Below, piece after piece: positions 10,399 to 18,866 of a stretch of 64,000 nucleotides of DNA. Both the position numbers and the translations under genes were made by a program. Origin of the DNA: Moraxella catarrhalis (lineage in GTDB: Bacteria > Pseudomonadota > Gammaproteobacteria > Pseudomonadales > Moraxellaceae). Below the pieces are notes generated by a model. That model was not told the origin of the DNA, searched no databases, and worked only from the letters and a program-made list of their open reading frames with translations. Location: contig NZ_LXHE01000015.1 in assembly GCF_001656295.1 (NCBI RefSeq), positions 1 to 64,000 on the forward strand, given 5' to 3'. How positions within the stretch are numbered: position 1 is the first letter of the stretch; each line of letters begins with the position of its first letter.

Positions 10399-11763
10399 TT
10401 AGCCACGCACTGCTTTCACCGCTTCGCCCACCGCCTTTTTAAAGCGAGTGATGACTTCAATACACTCCTCTTGAGTGATTGTAATTGGGCAAAGTAGGCG
10501 CACGACCGTACCGCCACGACCACCGCGCTCTAAAAGTAGCTTATTATCAAAGCACGCTTTTTGGATGGCGGCAGCAAGCTCGCCATCAGCAGGATAAGAG
10601 CCCATGTGATCGGCAGGCTGACGCTCATCCACGATCTCAACGCCCGTCATCAAACCGCGTCCACGCACATGACCGATACAAGGGTACTGTTCCGCTGCTT
10701 TTCTCAATTCACCGCGCAAAAACTCACCTTGAATGCGTGCATTGTCCGCCAAGTTGTTTTCGGTGATTTGGGTTAATACATTATAGCCTGCTGCCATGGC
10801 AAGCTGATTGCCACGGAATGTGCCTGTGTGTCCTGCTGGCGACCATGCGTCAAACTTTTTGTTAATAGCAAGTACAGCAAGGGGTAGACCGCCGCCCACC
10901 GCCTTACTCATCACCACCACATCAGGGATAATCTCAGCATGCTCAAAGGCGAACATCTTACCAGAGCGAGCAAAGCCTGCCTGCACTTCGTCCAAAATCA
11001 GCACAATGTCATGCTTGGTGGTGACTTCACGGATTTTTTGAAGCCATTTTTTGGGAGCAGGGACAACACCGCCCTCACCTTGAATGGCTTCTAGGATAAC
11101 AGCAGCAGGTTTGACCACGCCAGACTCTACATCTTCAATAAAGTTCTCAAAATAATAAGTCAAAGCATCCACGCCAGCTTCACCGCCTAAGCCCAAAGGA
11201 CAGCGATACTCATGCGGATAAGGCATAAACTGCACGCCCGCCATGAGATTACCGACTTTTTCTTTGGCGGATAAATTACCCGTCATCGCAAGCGACCCAT
11301 GTGTCATCCCATGATAGCCACCGCTAAAGGCAATCACATTATCGCGACCTGTATAAGTTTTGGCAAGCTTAATCGCCGCCTCGGTGCCATCTGCCCCTGT
11401 CGGACCACAAAACTGTAGAACAAAATCTTTGGGGAAAAACGACAGCAGTTTTTCGGTAAAAGCATCTTTGATGGGTGTGGTGATATCAAGAGTATGCAGC
11501 GGCAACCCACTGTCTAGCACATCTTTGATGGCGTTAATGGTCGCAGGGTGATTGTGACCCAGTGCCAAAGTACCAGCACCTGCCAAACAGTCAAGATATT
11601 CATTACCCTCCACGTCTGTCACCCAGCAGCCTTGAGCTTTGGCGATGGCTAGGGGTAGCTTGCGGGGGTAGCTTCTGACATTAGACTCCATCTCATTTTG
11701 GCGAGTTAAGTAGTAGTCATTGGTTGCATTTTGTGGGGGAATTACAGGGGTGTGAACGCTCAT
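10399..11763 (-). CDS. dat: Diaminobutyrate--2-oxoglutarate aminotransferase
   Basis: This class III PLP aminotransferase makes L-2,4-diaminobutyrate from aspartate semialdehyde and glutamate, feeding Ddc. The 454-residue protein shows the cofactor-phosphate region [11 protein letters not shown] (120-130), GGYHGMTHG (148-156), the PLP aspartate in [14 protein letters not shown] (Asp258) and the Schiff-base lysine in [12 protein letters not shown] (Lys287). It is preceded on its own strand by an unusual structured leader with a terminator-like hairpin about 50-80 bp upstream of the start. Its usual partner ddc lies 4.7 kb downstream, beyond the R-M system. Confidence 0.93.
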   Translation of the reverse strand: MSVHTPVIPPQNATNDYYLTRQNEMESNVRSYPRKLPLAIAKAQGCWVTDVEGNEYLDCLAGAGTLALGHNHPATINAIKDVLDSGLPLHTLDITTPIKDAFTEKLLSFFPKDFVLQFCGPTGADGTEAAIKLAKTYTGRDNVIAFSGGYHGMTHGSLAMTGNLSAKEKVGNLMAGVQFMPYPHEYRCPLGLGGEAGVDALTYYFENFIEDVESGVVKPAAVILEAIQGEGGVVPAPKKWLQKIREVTTKHDIVLILDEVQAGFARSGKMFAFEHAEIIPDVVVMSKAVGGGLPLAVLAINKKFDAWSPAGHTGTFRGNQLAMAAGYNVLTQITENNLADNARIQGEFLRGELRKAAEQYPCIGHVRGRGLMTGVEIVDERQPADHMGSYPADGELAAAIQKACFDNKLLLERGGRGGTVVRLLCPITITQEECIEVITRFKKAVGEAVKAVRG

Positions 11764-12333
11764 ATCGGATTACCATCTCAGATAAGGGTTGAAGAAAAAA
11801 GCACAGATGCTTAACGAAAAAAACCTATACTGCTTGTATAGGTTCTAAGATTTATCAGACCGCTCCATAAAGAACTGCCTAAATAAAAATGGCAGACAAA
11901 CTCATGCGCACACCGCGTCATCAGTTTGATATTGGGTTATCTGTTTTTGATAAAACAGCAAACTTACTATCAGATTTGTCTTTGATTTATTATCTTAAAA
12001 CCTTTTTTGAAATTTACCATGATTTAATGAAAGTTTATTGACAATGGTAAATTAAATTTATTACGCTGTTAAGTTCTTATGAGCCGATCGATAAGATACC
12101 TTTCGGCTCAGCAGGTATCATACACGCTTATTGAAAAATGTAAAGACTTTTTGTCTAAAATTTGATCATAACTTTGGTCAAATCAGCCTAAGTTTACAGC
12201 ACCGATCCATAATCCTGCCAAAAGCTTGATCAAAGCACAAGGATAAATTGAGCCAAGATTCACCGATATATACAAGATAATTCGCCACGCTGAGTGATTG
12301 TTTGGTACAATATTGGAATTTTATTAGCCATTT
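11764..12333. other. 570-bp structured intergenic region between dat and queE
   Basis: No convincing gene is seen. The region holds an interleaved double stem at 12080-12119 (TGAGCCG/CGGCTCA with GATACC/GGTATC), a 10-bp inverted repeat at 12011-12020/12044-12053, a short hairpin near 11941-11957, and a terminator-like hairpin at 11822-11844. Read on the minus strand this is the leader of dat; read on the plus strand it is upstream of queE. Confidence 0.6.
11815..11844 (-). terminator. Terminator-like hairpin in the dat leader
   Basis: On the minus strand AACCTATAC, a 5-nt loop and GTATAGGTT form a perfect 9-bp stem running into seven T. No gene ends here, so it is either an attenuator ahead of dat or the end of an unannotated small RNA. 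Confidence 0.7.
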
Positions 12334-13071
12334 TTGAAAACCAGATACATCGTGAATCAAGCAGACACCCTTAGAAATACCAAAATTCCAACCACCGATC
12401 CGCAAGCTGGATTGAAGCTTACGGAGATCTTTTATTCACTTCAAGGTGAAGCGCTGACTGCAGGGCTGCCGACCATTTTTATTCGCTTGACAGGCTGTCC
12501 ACTACGCTGCACCTATTGTGATACCACTTATTCATTTTCAGGCGGTGAGCGCTGGGGGCTTGATGATATCATGGCGCACATTGCCCAATATCCTTGCAAA
12601 CGCGTCTGCGTGACAGGCGGTGAACCGCTGGCTCAGCCGAATGCCATCGCGCTGATGCAGCGCCTGCTTGAGGCAGGCTATGAGATCAGTCTTGAGACGG
12701 CTGGTGCTTTATCTGTGGCTGAAGTGCCGCGCTCGGTTTCCAAAGTCATGGATCTAAAGACGCCTTCGTCAGGTGAAGCCGATAAAAATCTTTGGGAAAA
12801 CTTGGCACATCTCACTTCTCATGATCAGATTAAAATTGTCATCGCCGATCGTGCCGACTACGACTGGGCAAAACAAATGATCGAACACCATGCGCTACAT
12901 GAGCGGGTTGGTACAGTTTGGTTGTCGCCTATGTTTAATATTGATGAAACTACCAGTCAAGCACCCACCATCGCAACCAACCTGGCTGAGTGGATCTTGG
13001 CAGACGCTTTGCCAGTGCGACTGGGGCTACAGCTGCACAAGATCATTTGGGCAGACGCCAAAGGCAAATAG
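12334..13071 (+). CDS. queE: 7-carboxy-7-deazaguanine synthase QueE
   Basis: This radical SAM enzyme of queuosine biosynthesis forms the 7-deazaguanine ring. It shows the cluster motif CPLRCTYCDT (Cys55, Cys59, Cys62), the substrate-binding N-terminus EIFYSLQGEALTAGLPTIFIRL, VCVTGGEPLAQ and the C-terminal LQLHKIIWAD. The start is uncertain: no ATG is present, and TTG at 12334 or GTG at 12352 could serve; the Shine-Dalgarno sequence is weak for both. The length, about 240 residues, is normal. It stands alone as a plus-strand gene divergent from dat. Confidence 0.93.
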   Translation: MKTRYIVNQADTLRNTKIPTTDPQAGLKLTEIFYSLQGEALTAGLPTIFIRLTGCPLRCTYCDTTYSFSGGERWGLDDIMAHIAQYPCKRVCVTGGEPLAQPNAIALMQRLLEAGYEISLETAGALSVAEVPRSVSKVMDLKTPSSGEADKNLWENLAHLTSHDQIKIVIADRADYDWAKQMIEHHALHERVGTVWLSPMFNIDETTSQAPTIATNLAEWILADALPVRLGLQLHKIIWADAKGK

Positions 13072-13174
13072 CTTATCCATTATCACAGTGGATTCACTCA
13101 ATGACAAAGGCAGCTTTGATACACCAAAAACTGCCAGCGCATCACAGTGATAACACATCAATCAGGAAACATCC

Positions 13175-14135
13175 ATGCCAAAGCTGATCATTTTAGGTGT
13201 GATTGCTGATGCTTTTTTTAGCTCAACATTTGTGCTTAATGAACTGATGGCAAGCCAAGGCGGTCATTGGTTTTGGTCGGCAAGTTTACGCTATGTATTT
13301 ATTTGTTTGATCATTAGCATCTTGGTGGTGATCACAAGTGGTGTGCGCACTTTGATGGCGCTGTGCCGATTATTTTTAGATCATTGGCGCTTTTTTAGTA
13401 TCGCAGGCGGTATTGGTTTTGGTGGGTTTTATGCGCTGCTGTGCTTTGGTGCAGATTATGCGCCTGGTTGGGTCCGCCACATTTCAATTCACTGCTGTGG
13501 CAAGCTTGATCATCCTTGGATTACTGGGTGAGCGTTTGGGCGCTGCCACCATTGGTACAAGCCTGCTGATTTTTCTTGGTATCATATTAACCAATATCGG
13601 CGAGGGGCTGCATTCGCCAAGTAGCACGCCCTTGTCAGTGCTATTATTATATGGAGCATTACCTGCTTTGGCGGCTGGGTTTTGTTTTCCTATCGGCAAT
13701 CAAATGCTTTGGTACGCCACTAGAACGCCTAGCGATCATGCGTGGCGGCGACACATTCCCCATCTGACGCAGGCGCTGATCGCAAGCCCCTTACATAAAG
13801 TGTGGCTTTTGTCGGTGGGCTCGCTGCCGTTTTGGGTAATATTGGCTTTATGGGTGCAGCCACCCACACTAAGCATCTCCCAAGCCTTTAATGCGCTTTT
13901 GGTTGCACTGTTTGCTGGCGTGATTGCTACCAGTGTTTTTCTGCTGGCACGCTCCCAAGCGAATAATAGTGGTCAAGTTGCTGCAGTCGATGCCACGCAA
14001 GCTACCGAAGTTATTTTTTCACTCATCGGTGGTATGATACTGCTAGGTACGCCGATGCCGCCCATACTAAGCTAGGCTGGGATTTTGATGGTGACAGTAG
14101 GACTTGTGTTATTTTCAAGGATGCAGCAGCAATGA
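13175..14135 (+). pseudogene. EmrE/DMT-type multidrug efflux transporter, broken by frameshift and amber codon
   Basis: The gene encodes a roughly 10-TM drug/metabolite-type transporter (EmrE family, PF13536-like). Frame 1 (13175-13531) gives the N-terminus with SSTFVLNELMA and GGHWFWSASLRY. Near 13470, after APGW, homology moves to another frame (SATFQFTAVASLIILGLLGE onward). A second lesion is a TAG at 14073-14075: the frame continues past it as AGILMVTVGLVLFSRMQQQ to a TGA at 14133-14135. That TGA overlaps the ATG of the next gene (ATGA), marking the original 3' end. TGG to TAG is the simplest origin of the stop. Two independent lesions make this a pseudogene rather than a single sequencing error. 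Confidence 0.87.
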
Positions 14136-14776
14136 CATTTTTAGGCAATTTTAATACCGAGATACTGATTTATCTGCTGGATATGATCGGCATCATCGCT
14201 TGTGCCATCGCCGCAACCACTTTGGCGATGTATAAGCGTTTTGATTTATTTGGCGGTATTTTGGTGTCAATGGTCAATGCCATCGGCGGCGGCACCATTC
14301 GTGATGTCATGCTTGGTCGCCATCCACTGTTTTGGATGACAGATTTGACTTATGTCGTGGTCATCACCATCACATCCATCTTATGCCAGATGTTTTTTCA
14401 TCGCCATCAGCACATTGATGGCGCACTGAAATTTTTTGATGCCATCGGTCTTGCCGCCTTTAGCGTGATTGGCTTGACGGTGGCGCTGTCGTTTGACGCC
14501 CATCCACTGATTGCGGTGATGATGGCGGTGATGACAAGCATCGCAGGCGGCATCATGCGTGATATGATTTGTAATGAAATCCCCTTGGTGCTTCAAAAAG
14601 AAATCTACATCAGCGCCAGCATCATAGGCTCTGTATTATATCTGGTTTTGGATCATCTGACGGTAGCGGATTGGATTAAGCAAAGCTTAACACTGGCGAC
14701 CATTTTTGGGGTGCGCATGATGGCACTAAGATTTGATTGGCATTTGCCATCCATTCAATTAAATAAAGACAAATAA
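14132..14776 (+). CDS. TRIC cation channel family membrane protein (UPF0126)
   Basis: The 214-residue integral membrane protein has seven predicted hydrophobic segments built as two repeated halves. Each half has the family's glycine-rich kinked motif: NAIGGGTIRDVMLG and TSIAGGIMRDMICNEIP. Bacterial TRIC homologues form trimeric monovalent cation channels; the physiological role is uncertain. Its ATG overlaps the stop of the broken transporter gene, so the two were translationally coupled. Loss of translation upstream may reduce its expression. Confidence 0.85.
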   Translation: MTFLGNFNTEILIYLLDMIGIIACAIAATTLAMYKRFDLFGGILVSMVNAIGGGTIRDVMLGRHPLFWMTDLTYVVVITITSILCQMFFHRHQHIDGALKFFDAIGLAAFSVIGLTVALSFDAHPLIAVMMAVMTSIAGGIMRDMICNEIPLVLQKEIYISASIIGSVLYLVLDHLTVADWIKQSLTLATIFGVRMMALRFDWHLPSIQLNKDK

Positions 14777-14779
14777 CAC

Positions 14780-16531
14780 TTATCCCATCAACGCCGCTGT
14801 GCTAATCACCGCCAAATCTTTAATAATCAGCTGCAAACTTTGGCTGCCTTGCCATTCATTAATATCCAAAGTATATAAAATATGCACGCCAAACGCTCGA
14901 TAATCCCAGTCATCCGCCCGATAATTGAACCAAATCGCATCAATTGGATATTGCACACCTGCCATCTTTAGGGTGAGTTTTAGGTGCTTATCTTTTAAGA
15001 TGCGCTGATTGATGACTTCAAATTCGCCATCAAATACAGGTGGCACAAAGCCATTACCCCAAACACTGATACTTTTAAGCTTATCTGCAAAATTTAGACT
15101 GAACTCTTCAGGCAAAAGCGCGCCATCGGTGAACTTTTCTTCATAAAATAACGCCTCATCAAAGCCTGCCAGCTCATCTTGGAATGCTTGTGCAAAGCGT
15201 TCAAAATTTGCTTTTTTGAGCGTCAAGCCTGCCGCCATCGCATGACCACCAAAGTGCTTGATCAAGCCAGGATGAGCGACCGCCACACTTTCGATGACAT
15301 CGCGAATATGTACGCCAGCGATAGAACGAGCGGAGCCTTTGATGTCATTTTCATCGCCCAAAGCGTCGGGATCTGCGGGCGCAAATACAATGCTTGGACG
15401 ATACAATTTTTCTTTTAGGCGACCTGCAACAATACCAATCACGCCCTGATGCCAGTCATCTTGATACAGCACAACTCCCCTGGGCGGCGCATCTTCAAAA
15501 AGTGGCAAAGATTCTATGATGGCGACCGCATCATCTTTCATGGTCATCTCAACGCTGCGGCGCGCATAATTGAGCTTATTTAGCTCAATCGCCAATCGGT
15601 GCGCCTCTCCCCAGTCGTCAGTGAGTAAGCACTCAACGCCGATACGCATATTATCCATGCGCCCAGCAGCATTAATCCTAGGCGCGATGGCAAAGCCAAA
15701 GTCTTCACTGGTGATCATCTGAGCCTGCCTGCCTGCCTGCTCTAAAATGGCTAAAATGCCGATCACGCACTGACCTTGACGGATGCGATTGAGCCCATGA
15801 GTGACCAAAATGCGATTATTTTTATCCAGCACCCCAAGATCGGCAACGGTGCCAAGCGCGACCAAATCCAGATACTGAGCGACACTTGCGCTCATCTTAC
15901 CAAGCTGACGCCGATGCTTGGCAAGCCTGCCCATCACATAAAACGCCACACCCACACCAACGAGCCATTTGCTATCAAAGTCGCAGCCCAGCTGATTGGG
16001 ATTGACCACTGCATCAGCAGGCGGAGAAGGCTTGGTCGTTAAGTGATGATCGGTGATGACAACCTTAATCCCCATCTGATGAGCGGTAGCCACGCCATCA
16101 TGGCTTGAGATGCCATTATCCACCGTGATGATTAAGTTTGGGCGATACAATGCAGCACCATGCTCAACAATTTGCGGTGTCAGTCCATAGCCGAACTTAA
16201 AGCGATCAGGCACCAAAAAATCCACCAAAGCGCCCATTTGGCGTAGCACACGCACCATCAAAGCGGTACTGGTAGCGCCATCACAATCAAAATCACCAAT
16301 GATCAAAATTTGATCACGCCGATCAATCGCCTCATCGATGAGCGCTATGGCGTCATCAATCCCCATCAGATCTGCCGCCGCAAGCAGCTGAGAGATATCG
16401 GTATCCATTTGGCTAAAATCATGCACACCCCTAGCCTGTAGAACGCGTGCAAGCGCCAAAGAGCCAACCTGATGATAAAGCTGCCCATCGACAGGTTCAG
16501 TCAGCCTTGGAGTTAAATTAAGATGCGCCAT
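14780..16531 (-). CDS. recJ: Single-stranded-DNA exonuclease RecJ
   Basis: RecJ is the 5'-3' ssDNA exonuclease used in recombination and mismatch repair. The 583-residue protein shows DHH-family motifs: GDFDCDGATSTALM, the second acidic site ITVDNGISS, the DHH motif ITDHHLTT, and the DHHA1 motif HFGGHAMAAGLTL with GSARSIAGVHI. The C-terminal OB-like domain follows. Its ATG overlaps the TAA of ispH (TAATG), so the genes are coupled in one operon; ispH-recJ adjacency is also seen in other gammaproteobacteria. Confidence 0.96.
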   Translation of the reverse strand: MAHLNLTPRLTEPVDGQLYHQVGSLALARVLQARGVHDFSQMDTDISQLLAAADLMGIDDAIALIDEAIDRRDQILIIGDFDCDGATSTALMVRVLRQMGALVDFLVPDRFKFGYGLTPQIVEHGAALYRPNLIITVDNGISSHDGVATAHQMGIKVVITDHHLTTKPSPPADAVVNPNQLGCDFDSKWLVGVGVAFYVMGRLAKHRRQLGKMSASVAQYLDLVALGTVADLGVLDKNNRILVTHGLNRIRQGQCVIGILAILEQAGRQAQMITSEDFGFAIAPRINAAGRMDNMRIGVECLLTDDWGEAHRLAIELNKLNYARRSVEMTMKDDAVAIIESLPLFEDAPPRGVVLYQDDWHQGVIGIVAGRLKEKLYRPSIVFAPADPDALGDENDIKGSARSIAGVHIRDVIESVAVAHPGLIKHFGGHAMAAGLTLKKANFERFAQAFQDELAGFDEALFYEEKFTDGALLPEEFSLNFADKLKSISVWGNGFVPPVFDGEFEVINQRILKDKHLKLTLKMAGVQYPIDAIWFNYRADDWDYRAFGVHILYTLDINEWQGSQSLQLIIKDLAVISTAALMG

Positions 16532-17472
16532 TAGCCTGCCTTGGTCAATGACTTTGGCAAGCTGAAAGTCACATTTTCTTCGATACCCGACAGCTCCGTG
16601 GGCGCATCAGCCCCCCACTGCTGTAAGGTGTCAAGCACTTCTTGAATGAGTATCTCAGGTGCTGATGCCCCTGCGGTCACGCCAACTGACCCAACCCCAT
16701 CAAACCACGATCGATCCATCTGACCGGCATTATCGATCAAATACGCTCGTCTGCCCATGCGTTCGGCAAGCTCGCGCAGACGGTTTGAGTTGGAGGAATT
16801 TGGACTGCCCACCACCAACACCACATCGCACTCATTAGAAAGCATCTTGACAGCATCTTGGCGGTTTTGGGTGGCGTAACAAATATCATCTTTTCTGGGG
16901 GCATTGATGGCAGGAAATCGGTCTTTGAGTGCATCAATGACATTGGCAGTATCATCCATTGATAGCGTTGTTTGTGTGACAAATGCCAATGACTTATCAC
17001 GCTCAAAGTCAAGCTTAGCCACATCTTCAACATCTTCAACCAAATGAATGCGTCCACCAAAACTGGTATCAAAACGCCCCATTGTCCCTTCTACCTCGGG
17101 GTGTCCTGCATGCCCAATAAGAATGGCGTCCATGCCCCCTTTGGCAAATTTACCCACCTCAATATGCACTTTGGTAACCAAAGGGCAAGTCGCATCAAAT
17201 ACCGTCAAATCACGGCGTTTTGCTTCATCTTCAACCGCCTTTGAAACCCCATGTGCCGAAAAAATGACAATCGCCCCATCAGGTACTTCATCAAGCTCTT
17301 CAACAAAAACCGCACCTCGGCGTGCCAAATCCTCAACCACAAATTTATTATGAACAACTTCATGACGGACATAAATGGGCGGATTAAAACGGCGTAACGC
17401 TTCATTGACAATCGCAATCGCTCTGTCCACACCTGCACAAAATCCACGAGGATTGGCTAATAATATTTTCAT
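16531..17472 (-). CDS. ispH: 4-hydroxy-3-methylbut-2-enyl diphosphate reductase IspH
   Basis: IspH catalyses the last step of the MEP isoprenoid pathway, giving IPP and DMAPP. The 313-residue protein has the three conserved cluster-binding cysteines: Cys12 (NPRGFCAGV), Cys96 ([12 protein letters not shown]) and Cys198 ([11 protein letters not shown]). It also has the substrate-binding [17 protein letters not shown] and [11 protein letters not shown] motifs. It is the first gene of the ispH-recJ pair, and its length is normal for the family. Confidence 0.97.
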   Translation of the reverse strand: MKILLANPRGFCAGVDRAIAIVNEALRRFNPPIYVRHEVVHNKFVVEDLARRGAVFVEELDEVPDGAIVIFSAHGVSKAVEDEAKRRDLTVFDATCPLVTKVHIEVGKFAKGGMDAILIGHAGHPEVEGTMGRFDTSFGGRIHLVEDVEDVAKLDFERDKSLAFVTQTTLSMDDTANVIDALKDRFPAINAPRKDDICYATQNRQDAVKMLSNECDVVLVVGSPNSSNSNRLRELAERMGRRAYLIDNAGQMDRSWFDGVGSVGVTAGASAPEILIQEVLDTLQQWGADAPTELSGIEENVTFSLPKSLTKAG

Positions 17473-17638
17473 TGTGTTACTCGGTATTTCCCAAAATATC
17501 TGCCCATTTTAGCAAATTTTAGCCAATAAACCTAGCCGTTACCCCAAATACATTCGCTGATAAGCTGCCCATCAAAGCGATTATTTTATCCCAAAAATAT
17601 GCTAAAATAGGGTAATTTATCACTTACAAGGTCATATC

Positions 17639-18268
17639 ATGGCAGGCACACTCTTTATCATCACCGCTGCATCAGGCACAGGCAAAACCTCACTGGTCAA
17701 AGAACTGCTCAGCTGCACAGACAACCTAAGCGTCAGTATCTCGCATACCACACGCCATCCCCGTTTGGGCGAAATTAACGGTACACACTATCATTTTATT
17801 GATCATGCAAGCTTTCAGTCATTAATTCAAGCATCTGAATTTTTAGAATATGCCCAAGTATTTGACCATTATTATGGCACATCAAAACAAGCCGTCATAG
17901 ATTTATTAGCCCAAGGGATTGATGTCATCTTGGAAATTGATTGGCAAGGTGCATTACAGGTCAAAGCACAATTTGACCAAGCGGTGATGATTTTTATTCT
18001 ACCGCCAACCCGCCAAGCATTGGCAGAGCGTCTGTCAAACCGTGGTCAAGACAGCCAAGAGGTCATCAAAAAACGCTTAGCAGGCTCACTGGATGAAATA
18101 CGCCAATACGATCAATTTGATTATGTGGTGATTAATGATCGCTTTGAGATGGCGTTAGATGATTTACAAACGATTATTAAGAGCCACCGCCTGACGCTAC
18201 AGGCACAGCAGGCTCGCCATGCTGCTTTGATTGCTGCATTATTTGATGATACGCCAACCTATCCATGA
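17639..18268 (+). CDS. gmk: Guanylate kinase
   Basis: Gmk phosphorylates GMP to GDP with ATP. The 209-residue protein begins with the P-loop [17 protein letters not shown] (residues 8-24) and has the GMP-binding motifs [19 protein letters not shown] and [13 protein letters not shown], followed by the lid region [20 protein letters not shown] Ser to Ala change in the usual SAPSGAGK motif (AASGTGK) is a common variant. It heads the gmk-rpoZ-spoT-ridA block, linking guanine nucleotide supply, RNA polymerase omega and (p)ppGpp turnover. Confidence 0.96.
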   Translation: MAGTLFIITAASGTGKTSLVKELLSCTDNLSVSISHTTRHPRLGEINGTHYHFIDHASFQSLIQASEFLEYAQVFDHYYGTSKQAVIDLLAQGIDVILEIDWQGALQVKAQFDQAVMIFILPPTRQALAERLSNRGQDSQEVIKKRLAGSLDEIRQYDQFDYVVINDRFEMALDDLQTIIKSHRLTLQAQQARHAALIAALFDDTPTYP

Positions 18269-18355
18269 ATTGATAAAAATCATCAAAAGACACTTAAAAA
18301 ACCCAAAAAAACTTGATATAATACAAAATTCACCATTTAGTTTAAGAGAATATCC

Positions 18356-18628
18356 ATGGCACGAGTAACCATCGAAGACTGTCTAGAAAATGTCGATAAT
18401 CGTTTTGAGTTGATTTTGGTGGCAAGCAAGCGCGCCCGCCAACTTGCCAATGGTAAAGTTGAGCCAACGGTCGCCGTTGATAACGACAAGCCAACCGTAC
18501 TTGCATTGCGTGAAATCTCAGCAGGCAATGTCGGTCGCGCCATCTTGGATGAGCCTGATGAGGACTTATTCCCAAAGTCAAATCAATCCTACGAAATCAC
18601 GCCTGAGCAGCTGGGCAATACCCTATAA
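18356..18628 (+). CDS. rpoZ: DNA-directed RNA polymerase subunit omega
   Basis: This 90-residue omega subunit helps assemble RNA polymerase and forms part of a (p)ppGpp-binding site. It starts with [30 protein letters not shown], the family signature, and has the conserved [15 protein letters not shown]. It lies 87 bp after gmk and is followed by a clear terminator, so spoT needs its own promoter. The purine-rich AAGAGAAT before the ATG serves as ribosome binding site. Confidence 0.96.
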   Translation: MARVTIEDCLENVDNRFELILVASKRARQLANGKVEPTVAVDNDKPTVLALREISAGNVGRAILDEPDEDLFPKSNQSYEITPEQLGNTL

Positions 18629-18643
18629 TCTGCTTAAATTCCC

Positions 18644-18668
18644 AAAGCCATGTTTTATTCATGGCTTT
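18644..18668 (+). terminator. Terminator after rpoZ
   Basis: AAAGCCATG (18644-18652) pairs with CATGGCTTT (18660-18668) around a 7-nt loop, followed by a T run. Confidence 0.88.
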
Positions 18669-18866
18669 TTTTATTTTATATTTTTTAAACTGATGATCGG
18701 TGGTGCCATGCACTGTATTATTGATTAATAAAAATCTTAAAATTAATCAATTCAATGGTAAAGATATTGACAACACCCCTACAAAGTGCTTTATTATAGA
18801 GCTGAAATTAAGGGATCAAAACCCAAATAAGCCAAGTTATTTTTTTAGCCATTAATCAAAGTTAAT

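Noticed and set aside
10195-10402. Plus-strand ORF made of VGWL repeats
   Set aside because: It is only the antisense reading of the mod repeat tract.
12080-12119. preQ1 riboswitch upstream of queE on the plus strand
   Set aside because: An interleaved double stem exists and queE belongs to the queuosine pathway, but the segment lacks the short loop lengths, A-rich tail and consensus of known preQ1 classes. It also lies over 200 bp upstream of the start.
12178-12405. 75-codon minus-strand ORF over the queE start
   Set aside because: It overlaps the coding start of queE antisense and has no recognisable protein features.
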